From assembly GCA_029210325.1 (NCBI GenBank), contig JARGPU010000001.1, forward strand, positions 1,436,126 to 1,500,125: a stretch of DNA of 64,000 bases, in the 5' to 3' direction. Source of the stretch: Alcanivoracaceae bacterium. GTDB lineage: Bacteria; Pseudomonadota; Gammaproteobacteria; Pseudomonadales; Alcanivoracaceae. Under the pieces are notes generated by a model. It did not search any database and was not told where the DNA came from. It was given only the letters and a program-made list of their open reading frames with translations. Both the position numbers and the translations under genes were made by a program. Positions 25,047 through 34,493 of this stretch are shown one piece after another (the first letter of the stretch is position 1; the number at the start of each line of letters is the position of its first letter).

Positions 25047-25688
25047 ATGGAAAAGTTTATTCGTGAGGATGGTCTGGTGGCGCCGCTTGATCGCGCTAAC
25101 GTGGATACCGATCAGATTATCCCCAAGCAGTTTTTGAAGTCGATCAAGCGTAGCGGCTTTGGTCCGAACCTGTTTGATGAGTGGCGCTATCTGGATGAGG
25201 GGCAACCCGGCCAGGACAACAGCAAACGGCCGCTGAACGAGGATTTTGTTCTTAATCAGTCACGTTATCAGGGTGCCAGTATTTTGCTGGCGCGGCGTAA
25301 CTTTGGTTGTGGTTCGAGCCGTGAGCATGCCCCTTGGGCACTGCTGGACTTTGGCTTCCGCGCCATTATTGCGCCCAGCTTTGCTGATATTTTCTTCAAT
25401 AACTGCTTCAAGAATGGCGTGCTGCCAATTGTCGTCAGTGAAGAAGTGGCTGATGAGCTGTTCAGTGCCGTGCAAGGCAAGGAAGGCTATCGCCTGACTG
25501 TGGATCTGGCAGAGCAAAAGATCATTCGCCCGGACGGCGAGGCGATTGCTTTCGAGATCGATGCATTTCGCAAACATTGCCTGTTGAACGGTCTGGACGA
25601 TATTGGCTTGACTCTGCAGGTGGCGGACTCGATTCGTGAATATGAAGCGTCGCGGCAACAGCGTGAGCCCTGGGTGTTTATTGAATAA
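25047..25688 (+). CDS. leuD: 3-isopropylmalate dehydratase, small subunit
   Basis: A 213-residue swivel domain partner of Leu[15 protein letters not shown] near the start and the substrate-loop [14 protein letters not shown] are the diagnostic motifs. The ATG at 25047 has AAGGAG at 25035-25040; a longer frame running back into leuC is rejected. Together with leuC, leuB and asd it forms the usual gene string of gammaproteobacteria. Confidence 0.97.
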   Translation: MEKFIREDGLVAPLDRANVDTDQIIPKQFLKSIKRSGFGPNLFDEWRYLDEGQPGQDNSKRPLNEDFVLNQSRYQGASILLARRNFGCGSSREHAPWALLDFGFRAIIAPSFADIFFNNCFKNGVLPIVVSEEVADELFSAVQGKEGYRLTVDLAEQKIIRPDGEAIAFEIDAFRKHCLLNGLDDIGLTLQVADSIREYEASRQQREPWVFIE

Positions 25689-25727
25689 TGTATCGGGCGC
25701 GGAGCGCCTGTTGAAGGTGAGAAAACC

Positions 25728-26801
25728 ATGAGCAAGAAAATTCTGGTAATGCCAGGTGATGGAATCGGCCCGGAGATTGTGGCCGAGGCGGTCAAGGTTC
25801 TTAATACAGTAAACAAAAAATTTGACCTTGATATCAGCACCGATGAGGCGCTGGTTGGTGGCTCAGCCTACGACGTACATGGTGATCCGTTGCCGGACGT
25901 GTCGCTGGAAAAAGCGCGAGCTGCGGACGCTATTTTGTTTGGCTCAATCGGCGGGCCGAAGTGGGACAACATTGAGCGCGACAAACGCCCGGAGCGGGGC
26001 CTGCTGCGTTTGCGGTCGTCTCTGGGGTTGTTCGCCAATTTACGCCCGGCAATTCTGTTTCCACAGCTTGCCAGTGCCTCCAGTTTGAAGCCGGAAATCG
26101 TCAGTGGTCTGGATATCCTTATTGTTCGGGAGCTGACCGGTGGCATCTATTTTGGCCAGCCCCGCGGCATCCGTGTGGAGAATGGTGAGCGGGTTGGTTT
26201 CAACACGGATGTTTACAGCGAAAGTGAAATCCGACGTATTGGCCGGGTGGCATTCGAGTTGGCCATGGTTCGTGACAAGAAGCTGTTGTCGGTGGACAAG
26301 GCTAATGTGCTGGAAGTCACCGAGCTGTGGAAAGAAGTGATCACCAGCATGGCGGCGGAGTATCCAGAGGTGCAGGTGTCGCATATGTACGTCGACAACG
26401 CTGCCATGCAGCTGGTGCGAGCGCCTAAGCAGTTTGATGTGATCGTTACCGGCAATCTGTTTGGTGACATTCTGTCTGATGAGGCGGCCATGCTGACCGG
26501 TTCCATTGGCATGTTGCCATCGGCGTCGCTGGATGAGAATCGCAAGGGTTTGTATGAGCCGTGTCACGGTTCGGCGCCGGATATTGCCGGTCAGGGTATT
26601 GCCAACCCGCTGGCCACTATTTTGTCACTGTCCATGCTGCTGCGTTACAGCCTGGAGCGAGCTGATGTGGCCGATGTTATCGAGAAAGCTGTTGAGCAGG
26701 TACTGGAAAGCGGTCTGCGTACTGCGGATATCTGGACCGAAGGGTGCCGTAAAGTTGGCACCGCTGAAATGGGTGATGCGGTTGTCGCCGCTCTTGCTTA
26801 G
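25728..26801 (+). CDS. leuB: 3-isopropylmalate dehydrogenase
   Basis: A 357-residue NAD- and Mg-dependent oxidative decarboxylase, the third leucine-specific step. Motifs are [10 protein letters not shown] (residues 8-17), [10 protein letters not shown], the substrate arginines in [18 protein letters not shown], and [14 protein letters not shown] with metal-binding Asp residues, then [18 protein letters not shown]. The length is normal. It starts 39 bases after leuD and ends 33 bases before asd. In Pseudomonas a methyltransferase gene lies between leuD and leuB; it is missing here. Confidence 0.97.
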   Translation: MSKKILVMPGDGIGPEIVAEAVKVLNTVNKKFDLDISTDEALVGGSAYDVHGDPLPDVSLEKARAADAILFGSIGGPKWDNIERDKRPERGLLRLRSSLGLFANLRPAILFPQLASASSLKPEIVSGLDILIVRELTGGIYFGQPRGIRVENGERVGFNTDVYSESEIRRIGRVAFELAMVRDKKLLSVDKANVLEVTELWKEVITSMAAEYPEVQVSHMYVDNAAMQLVRAPKQFDVIVTGNLFGDILSDEAAMLTGSIGMLPSASLDENRKGLYEPCHGSAPDIAGQGIANPLATILSLSMLLRYSLERADVADVIEKAVEQVLESGLRTADIWTEGCRKVGTAEMGDAVVAALA

Positions 26802-26834
26802 TGCACCCGAAACTCCAATTAAAGGAGAACGAAT

Positions 26835-27947
26835 ATGAAAAGCGTAGGATTTGTAGGCTGGCGTGGCATGGTTGGCTCCGTGCTGATGGGCCGGATGTTG
26901 GAAGACAACGATTTTCGTGATATCGAGCCGGTGTTTTTTACCACTTCTCAGGTTGGTCAGGCTGGCCCGGAGATTGGTCGTGACGTGCCGCCGCTGAAAG
27001 ATGCCACTAGCATCGACGAACTGAAGAAGCTGGATGTAATCGTCACCTGCCAGGGTGGCGATTACACCAATGATATCTATCCGAAACTGCGCGCCGCAGG
27101 TTGGCAGGGTTACTGGATTGATGCTGCTTCAGCGCTGCGCATGAAAGATGATGCGGTGCTGATTCTTGATCCGGTCAACCGACGTGTGATTGACGAGGCG
27201 CTGCTGGCGGGCAAGAAGGATTTTGTTGGCGGTAACTGTACCGTCAGCCTGATGCTGATGTCGTTGGGCGGGTTGTTCAATGCCGGGCTGGTGGAGTGGG
27301 CCACTTCAATGACATATCAGGCCGCCTCCGGTGCAGGAGCCCAGAATATGCGCGAGTTGATCGCGCAGATGGGCAAGATCCATGCTGATGTGGCGGGACA
27401 ACTGGCTGATCCGGCCAGCGCGATTCTCGAGATTGATCGTCAGGTTGCCGCGACGATGCGCGCCGATGACCTGCCGAAGGCCAACTTTGGTCATGCCCTG
27501 GCCGGTTCGCTACTGCCGTATATCGACAAGCAGCTGGACAACGGCCAGAGCAAGGAAGAATGGAAAGGCCAGGCGGAGACCAACAAGATTCTTGGCCGCA
27601 GTGTTAACCCGATTCCGCTGGATGGCACCTGCGTGCGTATTGGTGCAATGCGTTGCCATAGTCAGGCGTTGACCATCAAGCTGACTCGCGATGTGCCGAT
27701 GGATGAGATCCACGACATCATTGCCAGTGCCAATGACTGGGTCAAAGTGGTCCCCAACACCCGTGAGGACTCTTTGCGTGATCTGACTCCTACCGCGGTT
27801 ACCGGCACCCTGTCTGTGCCAGTGGGCCGTCTGCGCAAGATGAATATGGGCTCCCAGTATCTGAACGCCTTCAATGTTGGTGATCAGCTACTGTGGGGCG
27901 CCGCTGAACCGCTGAAGCGCATGCTGCGCATTCTGCTGGAGCAATAA
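26835..27947 (+). CDS. asd: Aspartate-semialdehyde dehydrogenase
   Basis: A 370-residue NADPH-dependent enzyme that reduces aspartyl phosphate to the semialdehyde, the branch point for lysine, diaminopimelate, threonine and methionine. [15 protein letters not shown] is the Gram-negative type cofactor loop, [10 protein letters not shown] carries catalytic Cys135, and the SHSQ-like [11 protein letters not shown] segment has the active-site His. The subtype is the E. coli/Pseudomonas form. AAAGGAGAA lies upstream of the ATG. The stop TAA shares its last base with the next ATG (TAATG). Confidence 0.96.
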   Translation: MKSVGFVGWRGMVGSVLMGRMLEDNDFRDIEPVFFTTSQVGQAGPEIGRDVPPLKDATSIDELKKLDVIVTCQGGDYTNDIYPKLRAAGWQGYWIDAASALRMKDDAVLILDPVNRRVIDEALLAGKKDFVGGNCTVSLMLMSLGGLFNAGLVEWATSMTYQAASGAGAQNMRELIAQMGKIHADVAGQLADPASAILEIDRQVAATMRADDLPKANFGHALAGSLLPYIDKQLDNGQSKEEWKGQAETNKILGRSVNPIPLDGTCVRIGAMRCHSQALTIKLTRDVPMDEIHDIIASANDWVKVVPNTREDSLRDLTPTAVTGTLSVPVGRLRKMNMGSQYLNAFNVGDQLLWGAAEPLKRMLRILLEQ

Positions 27948-28960
27948 TGAGTCGTTCTTTTTCTGTCGCTGTGGTTGGTGCCACTGGTTTGGTGGGTGAA
28001 GCAATACTGGATTTGCTGAATGAGCGGGAGTTGCCGATCAGCACCCTGCAGTTGGTGGCATCTGATGCCACCGCCGGACGCCGTATCGAATACAAAGGTG
28101 GCTACCTGAAGGTGGCCAATGTCGAAGGCTTTGATTTTTCTGGCGTCGATGTTGCCTTGTTTGCCGTGCCGCCGGCGGCCAGCGCCAAGTACTCGCCTCA
28201 GGCAGCAGAGCAGGGCTGTGTGGTGGTGGATCTGTCTGGCATCTGGCTGGCTGATCCGCAGGTGCCGGTGGTGCTGCCGGGTATCAACGAAGCCGCCTTG
28301 GATGATGTACGTGAACGCAACCTGGTTGCTGTGCCAGCGGGCATTGCTGCCCAGATCGCCCCGTTGCTAGCTTGCTTGCTGGATCATCAGCTGCCCGCGC
28401 AGATATCTCTGACGGCCATGCTGCCCGCCTCGGCAGCGGGTCGTAACGGGGTGGAAGAGCTGGCTCGACAAACCGCTCGGCTGCTTAATAGCCAGGATCC
28501 GGAAGCAGAGATCTTCCCGGCGCAGAGCGCCTTTGCCACCCTTACAGCTGGGGTCAAGGCCTGTGGTAGCGGTACCTTGGCGCCGGCGCAGAGCACCAGT
28601 TTAGCGTTGCAGCGGCTGTTTCCGGCCTTGGCTGGCCGGGTTCAATGTCATGTGGTCAGAGTGCCTGTTTTCTTTGGCCAAAGCGTATCGTTCGGCTGGT
28701 TTGGTGATAGCCCCATGGGGGTCGATGAGGCTCTGGCGAGTTTCGCCGGTGCCGGCCTGGGTATTGCTGATATGGATGAAACGCAGCGCGGGCAGGCTCT
28801 TTCCGCGGACCTGGATTCAGACAATTTGCGTATTCATGAGCTTACCGGTAGCGACGATGGCAGGACTCTTGGTCTTTGGGTTAGTGCTGACAATGTCCGC
28901 TATGGGGCAGCCCTGAAAGGTGTACAAATTGTCGAATTGTTGCTAAAAGACTATCTGTAA
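27947..28960 (+). CDS. usg: USG-1-type aspartate-semialdehyde dehydrogenase homologue, catalytic residues lost
   Basis: A 337-residue paralogue of the other asd branch (VAVVGATGLVGEAIL at the N-terminus). The position of the catalytic Cys in NPNCS-type motifs reads VPAGIAAQ with Gly132, and the active-site His of the RVPVxxGH motif is Gln in RVPVFFGQS. It therefore should not catalyse the reaction. This matches the USG-1-like proteins encoded upstream of fimV/truA in related bacteria, whose function is unknown. It is translationally coupled to asd (TAATG), which suggests a regulatory or structural partnership. Confidence 0.85.
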   Translation: MSRSFSVAVVGATGLVGEAILDLLNERELPISTLQLVASDATAGRRIEYKGGYLKVANVEGFDFSGVDVALFAVPPAASAKYSPQAAEQGCVVVDLSGIWLADPQVPVVLPGINEAALDDVRERNLVAVPAGIAAQIAPLLACLLDHQLPAQISLTAMLPASAAGRNGVEELARQTARLLNSQDPEAEIFPAQSAFATLTAGVKACGSGTLAPAQSTSLALQRLFPALAGRVQCHVVRVPVFFGQSVSFGWFGDSPMGVDEALASFAGAGLGIADMDETQRGQALSADLDSDNLRIHELTGSDDGRTLGLWVSADNVRYGAALKGVQIVELLLKDYL

Positions 28961-29126
28961 TGGATACTTACTGACATTATGTGACGCAGTTTCTAGGTTT
29001 TTCCGGTAAAACTCGGACAGAATAGGACCTGCGAGGAAGCGCAAGGTTAACAGGCAACCGAAGACAGGCCCGCCGGGGAGCCCAATGGGCCGGGGTGGGG
29101 GTCGATAATAAATAAAGGGCGTAACC

Positions 29127-32100
29127 ATGTTCCGAAAAACAGGCATCGGACTCGCGGCGCTGGCAATGCTGGCCCCCGGACTCGCAGCAGCACTGGGAGT
29201 GGGGGACTACAAACTCAATTCCTATCTCAACCAGCCCCTCAGCATGGAAGTGGAGCTGTTTGATGTTGGTGATCTGACATCGGAAGAAGTGCTCGCCAAC
29301 CTTGGCTCGGAGAGTGATTTTCAATCCTCCGGCGTTGAGCGGGTGTTTTTTCTCAACGAGCTGCAGTTTGAAGTCACCCTGCAAGAGGATGGCAACGGCG
29401 TGCTCAGCATCCGTTCCACCCAGCCGGTGCGTGAGCCATTCCTGAACTTTATTGTTGAAGTGATGTGGCCAACCGGCCGCTTGCTGCGTGAGTACACTGT
29501 GCTACTGGATCCTCCGGCCTTTGCCGAGCCTGTCCAGCGCCCTGCTGTTGCCCCGGTTTCTTCTGCCCAGCCGGCAAAGGTTGAGGCGCCTGCCAGTCAG
29601 CAAGCACCAAGTCAGCCTCGCGTGGTTGCCCAGAGTCAGGATTATGGCGTTAGCCGAGCTCCTGATTATGTGGTTCAGCAATCTGACACTCTGTGGCGCA
29701 TTGCCCTGAACAACCGCCCTGCTAACAGTATTTCTGTACAGCAAATGCTGATTGCCATTCAGACCTTGAACCCGGACGCCTTTATCGACGGCAACGTCAA
29801 CCTGGTGCGCGAAGGCACGGTATTGCGTATGCCCTCCGAGCAGGAAGTGCGTCAGATCAGTACCCGCAGTGCCATTGCCGAAGTAGCGGAGCAAAATCGG
29901 GAATGGCGCGCCAAGCTTGAAGCACGTGGTATTACTCTGCCGAGTCGTACCCAGTTAGATGGTACCGCCACTAATGGTAGCGGCGCTGATCTGGGTGTGG
30001 CCAGCGAAGGGCAGGTCAAACTGGTATCTCCGGATGCGCAGAGTGGTGACGGTACGGGGCGCGGAACTGGTGGCTCGTCCAGCACAGACTCTTCTGCGCT
30101 GCAGAATGAACTGGCCATTCGCGATGAAAATGTTGATCGCCTGAACCGTCAGAACAATGAGCTGTCGAGCCGGCTGCAGGATCTGCAGGATCAGGTCTCA
30201 ACCAGCGAATCTTTGCTTAACCTACGTAATAGCCAGATTGCTCAGCTGCAGCAGCAGTTGCGCGAGCTGCAGGAAGCTCAGGGTATAACGCCGACTGAGC
30301 CGGTAGTTATTGAGCCGGTTACCGACACGTCAGTAGCTCCACAGGTGACGGGCACAGAGTCGCCGCAAACCGCAGGCACAGAAGCGCCGCAGGTGGCTGG
30401 CTCCGAAGCAGCAACAGCCCCGTCCGCAGCCGGCGGAGCAGCAGCTGCCGGTTCTTCGGGCGAAGCACTGGATCCAATTTCTCGTGCTGCTAACGCGGTT
30501 AAAGCTCTGGAAGGGGCCATGGGCGCCGACGGGGCAAGGCCAGCCACGCCTGAAGAAATGGCTGAAGCCCGTAAAGCTGCTGGTATGGAATCAAGTGGAG
30601 CGGCAACGCCAGAGCAGCTTGCTGCAGACAGAGCAGCCGCCGGTATGCAGCAGCCACAGGCACAGGCCGGCGCCGCGGGCACTGCCCCAGCTCCTGAGCC
30701 GGTTGCCGAGCCTGGCATTGTCGATACCATCATGGACAACTTGATGTTGATCCTCGCCGGGCTGGTCGCTCTGGCTGCTGTGATTGGTGGTATGGCCTGG
30801 ATGCGCCGTCGTCAGGCTGACAAGGAAGATGACAGCTACGAAGAAAATCGTGCCCTGGCAGACCCGGATGCAGAAGATGATTTCTTCGTTGATAACGGTG
30901 ATTTCGTTGAGGATCTGGAAGATCCGTCCGCTGACGCTGACGAGCCGGCTCAAGACCCGCTTGAGGAAGTAGATGTATACACCGCCTATGGACGTCATGC
31001 CGAGGCGGTCACCTTCCTGAAAAATGAGATTCAAAAAGCGCCGCAGCGCGACGATCTGAAAGTGCGACTGCTTGAAGTACAGGCAGAAATGGGCGACCGC
31101 GATGGCTTTGAGCGTGAGGCCGCTGCTTTCGCTGGTGCCGGCGCCAGCGTCGCGGCAGCGATCAGCTCCCTGCGCGGTGGCTTCGCCGGTGGTGCAGAAG
31201 AGCCGAGTCTGGATGATCTGGAGATGGATCTGGCTTCTGATTTTGAAGCCCCCAGCGCCGCCCCTGCTTCCGCTGACGACACCCTTGAATTTGATATCGG
31301 CGGTGACGATGACGGTGACGACCTTGGATCTCTGGACTTTGATCTGGGAGATAGCAAGCCGGCCGAAGCTCCACTTATTGCAGCAGATGATGACGAGCTG
31401 AGTTTTGACCTTTCCTCAGATGGCGAAGAAGAGCTATCTCTGGAAGATGACGGCCTTAGCTTGGATCTGGATGATGACAAGACTGAAACCCTGACACTCG
31501 AAGACGAAGGTCTGAGCCTGGACATGGGTGAGGAAGGTGACGACGAACTATCTCTTGAGCTGGACGCCGGAGAGGAAGAGTTGTCGTTGGAGATGGACGA
31601 CGCGCCTGCAAAAGCTGGTGTTGAGCTAGATGATGTCAGCGCGGATCTTTCTGAAGAAGCAGACTTCGGTGAGCTCAGTCTTGCGGACATGAGTGATGAG
31701 TTCTCTGAGGCTGCCGAGAAGCCGGCAGCGGAAGAGCTGGACCTGTCCCTTGACGAACTGTCCCTTGATGACTTGTCTTTGGATGATGACGAGCCGACTC
31801 AGGTTAGTATGCCTGCCGTTGATGCAGAGCCGTCGGCTACCGTCCAGCGTGATGCAGTATCGTTTGATGATGACCTGGAAGAGCCTGCACCGCTTACCGC
31901 TGAGCAGCCAACCACTGCGCGTCCGGCCGTTGAGCCTGCTCTTGAGCAGGCCCTGGGTGCCGACGACGATGACTTTGACTTCCTCGGTGATACTGACGAG
32001 AACGCTACCAAGCTTGATCTGGCCAAAGCCTATATCGATATGGGTGATGCGGAAGGTGCTCGCGATATTCTTCAGGAAGTAGTCTCTGAAGGTAGTGCGG

Positions 32101-32144
32101 AGCAGCAGCAGGAAGCTCGCGATCTGCTCGCTCAAGTGGGCTGA
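29127..32144 (+). CDS. fimV: FimV-like polar hub protein (peptidoglycan-binding inner-membrane protein)
   Basis: A 1005-residue protein. A signal sequence (1-22) leads to the periplasmic FimV N-terminal domain (GDYKLNSYLNQPLSMEVEL), a LysM peptidoglycan-binding domain at about 180-235 (YVVQQSDTLWRIA), a coiled coil at about 325-386, an Ala/Pro/Glu-rich linker, one membrane helix at about 537-560 and an acidic cytoplasmic part. Residues about 740-880 are repeated Asp/Glu/Leu/Ser blocks such as EEELSLE and GLSLDL. The C-terminus (LDLAKAYIDMGDAEGARDIL) is the conserved TPR cap. In Pseudomonas FimV localises polar type IV pilus and cAMP signalling factors. The usg-fimV-truA order is conserved. 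Confidence 0.92.
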   Translation: MFRKTGIGLAALAMLAPGLAAALGVGDYKLNSYLNQPLSMEVELFDVGDLTSEEVLANLGSESDFQSSGVERVFFLNELQFEVTLQEDGNGVLSIRSTQPVREPFLNFIVEVMWPTGRLLREYTVLLDPPAFAEPVQRPAVAPVSSAQPAKVEAPASQQAPSQPRVVAQSQDYGVSRAPDYVVQQSDTLWRIALNNRPANSISVQQMLIAIQTLNPDAFIDGNVNLVREGTVLRMPSEQEVRQISTRSAIAEVAEQNREWRAKLEARGITLPSRTQLDGTATNGSGADLGVASEGQVKLVSPDAQSGDGTGRGTGGSSSTDSSALQNELAIRDENVDRLNRQNNELSSRLQDLQDQVSTSESLLNLRNSQIAQLQQQLRELQEAQGITPTEPVVIEPVTDTSVAPQVTGTESPQTAGTEAPQVAGSEAATAPSAAGGAAAAGSSGEALDPISRAANAVKALEGAMGADGARPATPEEMAEARKAAGMESSGAATPEQLAADRAAAGMQQPQAQAGAAGTAPAPEPVAEPGIVDTIMDNLMLILAGLVALAAVIGGMAWMRRRQADKEDDSYEENRALADPDAEDDFFVDNGDFVEDLEDPSADADEPAQDPLEEVDVYTAYGRHAEAVTFLKNEIQKAPQRDDLKVRLLEVQAEMGDRDGFEREAAAFAGAGASVAAAISSLRGGFAGGAEEPSLDDLEMDLASDFEAPSAAPASADDTLEFDIGGDDDGDDLGSLDFDLGDSKPAEAPLIAADDDELSFDLSSDGEEELSLEDDGLSLDLDDDKTETLTLEDEGLSLDMGEEGDDELSLELDAGEEELSLEMDDAPAKAGVELDDVSADLSEEADFGELSLADMSDEFSEAAEKPAAEELDLSLDELSLDDLSLDDDEPTQVSMPAVDAEPSATVQRDAVSFDDDLEEPAPLTAEQPTTARPAVEPALEQALGADDDDFDFLGDTDENATKLDLAKAYIDMGDAEGARDILQEVVSEGSAEQQQEARDLLAQVG

Positions 32145-32161
32145 TCCAGAGTAAGTAAAAC

Positions 32162-32200
32162 AACAGGGCGGCCCCGGCAACGGTGCCGCCCTGTTCGTTT
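32162..32200 (+). terminator. Intrinsic terminator after fimV
   Basis: AACAGGGCGGC (32162-32172) pairs perfectly with GCCGCCCTGTT (32185-32195) around a 12-base loop and is followed by CGTTT. It begins 18 bases after the fimV stop and separates fimV from truA. The T-tract is short, so termination may be partial. Confidence 0.75.
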
Positions 32201-32240
32201 CAGGGCATAATGCTCCCCCACCAGCAATCCTGATCTGATC

Positions 32241-33044
32241 ATGTCCCGCATCGCACTAGGTATTGAATATAACGGTAATAATTACCGGGGCTGGCAAACA
32301 CAGCAGCCCGGCGTCCCCACCGTACAGCTTGAGGTGGAGCGTGCTCTGTCCAAGGTGGCGGATCACCCGGTTTCAGTTATCTGCGCAGGCCGGACCGATG
32401 CTGGAGTGCATGGTTGCGGTCAGGTAGTGCATTTCGATAGTGATGCAGTGCGTGACATGCGTGCCTGGCAGTTCGGTGGCAACAGTAACCTGCCCAGGGA
32501 CATCAGCATCCGCTGGGCGACACCGGTGGCGACTGATTTCCACGCCCGTTTTTCAGCGTTCTCGAGACGCTACCGCTATGTGATCTACAACCACCCGATT
32601 AGGCCGGCGTTGTTAGCGGGGCAGGTCAGTTGGCAGTTTCTGCCGCTGGACGTGCCATCAATGCAAGAAGCGGCTAAACACCTGATCGGCGAACATGATT
32701 TCAGCTCTTTCCGCGGTATTTACTGCCAGTCGAAAACACCGGTAAAAACAGTGCACCGTCTTGATCTGTTCCAGCGAGGAAACCTGATCGTGCTGGAGGC
32801 CGAAGCGAATGCCTTTTTGATGCATATGGTTCGCAATATTGCCGGCACCCTGATGGCCGTGGGCACGGGCAAGAAAAAGCCCGAATGGGTTGCTGAGGTG
32901 CTTGAAGCACGCAATCGCAGTGTTGCCGCATCGACGGCGCCACCCCAGGGTCTGTACTTGGTGGGTGTTGGCTATCCGCAACGCTTTGTTCTTCCGCAGG
33001 AGCCGCTTGGTCCCGCCTGGCTGCCACAGGATCTCAACGCCTGA
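32241..33044 (+). CDS. truA: tRNA pseudouridine(38-40) synthase
   Basis: A 267-residue enzyme that isomerises uridines 38-40 in the anticodon arm. CAGRTDAGVHG contains catalytic Asp53; RYRYVIYN, DFSSFRG and FLMHMVRNIAGTLM are other conserved TruA motifs. The length is usual. The ATG at 32241 begins at the family N-terminus (MSRIALGIEYNG). In Pseudomonas truA is followed by trpF, accD and folC, but here an NmrA-family gene follows, so the conserved block is broken at this point. Confidence 0.95.
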   Translation: MSRIALGIEYNGNNYRGWQTQQPGVPTVQLEVERALSKVADHPVSVICAGRTDAGVHGCGQVVHFDSDAVRDMRAWQFGGNSNLPRDISIRWATPVATDFHARFSAFSRRYRYVIYNHPIRPALLAGQVSWQFLPLDVPSMQEAAKHLIGEHDFSSFRGIYCQSKTPVKTVHRLDLFQRGNLIVLEAEANAFLMHMVRNIAGTLMAVGTGKKKPEWVAEVLEARNRSVAASTAPPQGLYLVGVGYPQRFVLPQEPLGPAWLPQDLNA

Positions 33045-33118
33045 CCTGATTTTCTTCCCGCTTGCTGTTTTCGGTCACGCCCTGCGCTGGCAGTGAATAG
33101 CCGCTGCCGGTATGCTCC

Positions 33119-33138
33119 TCAGAACTCACGAGTTCTGA
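33119..33138. promoter_or_regulatory. Palindrome upstream of the NmrA-family gene
   Basis: TCAGAACT CACG AGTTCTGA is a perfect 8-base inverted repeat with a 4-base centre. It ends 17 bases before the ATG at 33156, overlapping the expected leader and close to the ribosome site (GGAGAG). It could be an operator or a short mRNA hairpin that affects translation. Confidence 0.45.
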
Positions 33139-33155
33139 CTTGCGGAGAGTCATTC

Positions 33156-34034
33156 ATGCCAGAAACTATCCTTGTAACGGGAGCAACCGGTGCTCAGGGC
33201 AGTGCCTTGGTGCCTGAACTGATCAAGTGTGGCTTCCGGGTACGTGCCATGACTCGCAATATTGGCAAGCCCTCGGCCTTGGCTCTGAAAGCGCTTGGTG
33301 CGCAGTTGGTGGCGGCGGATCTTGATGATGAAGGCTCCTTGGAGCGAGCTTGCGAAGGCGTATATGGCGTTTTCGCCGTGCAGAACTTCTGGGAGCGTGG
33401 CGTCGGTTTTCAGGGCGAGATTGATCAGGGGTGTCGCCTGGCTCGGGCGGCAAAGAAGCAGGGTGTTAGTCATTTTGTGCAGACCTCGGTGTCCAACTGT
33501 GAGCATGCCCAAGGGGTGCTGCATTTCCAGAGCAAGTACGAAATCGAGAAGTATGTAGACCAGCTGCAGTTGCCGCGTACATTTTTGCGCGAAGTCTTTT
33601 TTATGGAAAATTTTCTTGAGCCTGTGGTCGGTTTCAGCGGAAAAAAGCCCCTTAGCCCCCGCATAGTGCTGGCTATGATGGCAGGTGCGCTCAAGCCGGA
33701 TACTCGTTTCCATATGGTCGCGGTGGAGGATATCGCCTGGTTCGCTGCGGAAGTATTTAGTAACCCTGAACAGTATCTCGGCACATCACTGGATGTGGCC
33801 AGCGATGTGCTGACCGTCGATGAGATGAAGGCGGTGTATCGTAAAGTCACCGGCAAGCGCCCGCTGCCATTTGCTATCCCCATGTTTCTGCTGCGACTGT
33901 CGAATGCAGAGGCCGCCCGCCAGTACGATTGGAATAACCGTCAGGGTTGGAGCTTTGATATTGAGCCGTTGCGTCAGAAGAAGCCGGACTTGGTCACTTT
34001 TGAGGCGTTTCTGCGCCGTCGACTGGCCGGCTAA
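33156..34034 (+). CDS. NmrA-family NAD(P)-binding protein (atypical SDR)
   Basis: A 292-residue Rossmann-fold protein. ILVTGATGAQGSALVPELI carries the GATGxxG dinucleotide loop, then VRAMTRN for the NADP phosphate, and VYGVFAVQNFWERG, HFVQTSVSNCEH and FLREVFFMENFLE, all in the pattern of NmrA/HSCARG-like proteins. These either sense the NADP redox state or reduce small substrates; no catalytic Tyr-x3-Lys is clearly in place. The ATG at 33156 is chosen at the start of the Rossmann strand. The SRPBCC gene follows 11 bases later, so both are probably one operon. Confidence 0.85.
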   Translation: MPETILVTGATGAQGSALVPELIKCGFRVRAMTRNIGKPSALALKALGAQLVAADLDDEGSLERACEGVYGVFAVQNFWERGVGFQGEIDQGCRLARAAKKQGVSHFVQTSVSNCEHAQGVLHFQSKYEIEKYVDQLQLPRTFLREVFFMENFLEPVVGFSGKKPLSPRIVLAMMAGALKPDTRFHMVAVEDIAWFAAEVFSNPEQYLGTSLDVASDVLTVDEMKAVYRKVTGKRPLPFAIPMFLLRLSNAEAARQYDWNNRQGWSFDIEPLRQKKPDLVTFEAFLRRRLAG

Positions 34035-34045
34035 AGGAGAGAGTA

Positions 34046-34480
34046 ATGCCAGCATTTACTGTTAGTCACGATTACTCTGCGTCAGCAGATCAGGTATGGG
34101 AGTTGCTGGGGGATTTCGCCGGTTTGGCTAGTTGGCTGCCAGGGGTTAGCGCCTGTGCAGTGGATCGTTCGGGGGTACGTGCGGTTCGTCATGTGTCTTT
34201 GATGGATGGCAGCATGGTTAAGGAAGAGCTGGTGGCACTGGATAGTCAGGCGCGTAGTTACAGCTATCGAATTGTTGAGGCACCGGGGATTACTGCGGAC
34301 ACTGACTATGTCGCAACACTGGCGGTGTTGGCCACGGACAGTGGCTGCCGGGTGGAGTGGTCAGCACGCTTTCAGGCGGACCCGGCCTATCCGGCGGACA
34401 AGGTCGCTAAAGCTCAGGCCCGTGCAGAGCAGATGTATGGGTTCTGTTTGGCGTCGTTGGTCAGCCGCTTCGACGGTTGA
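34046..34480 (+). CDS. SRPBCC family protein (polyketide cyclase/MxaD-like)
   Basis: A 144-residue START-like fold. The opening SHDYSASADQVWELLGDFAGLASWLPGV is the usual first strand and helix pair of SRPBCC proteins, the middle has alternating strands (SYSYRIVEAP, CRVEWSARFQAD), and the C-terminal helix (RAEQMYGFCLASLVSRF) closes the pocket. AAAGGAG lies 8 bases upstream of the ATG. It is coupled to the NmrA-family gene. The ligand is unknown. Confidence 0.82.
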   Translation: MPAFTVSHDYSASADQVWELLGDFAGLASWLPGVSACAVDRSGVRAVRHVSLMDGSMVKEELVALDSQARSYSYRIVEAPGITADTDYVATLAVLATDSGCRVEWSARFQADPAYPADKVAKAQARAEQMYGFCLASLVSRFDG

Positions 34481-34493
34481 TAGAGGTTGCCCG

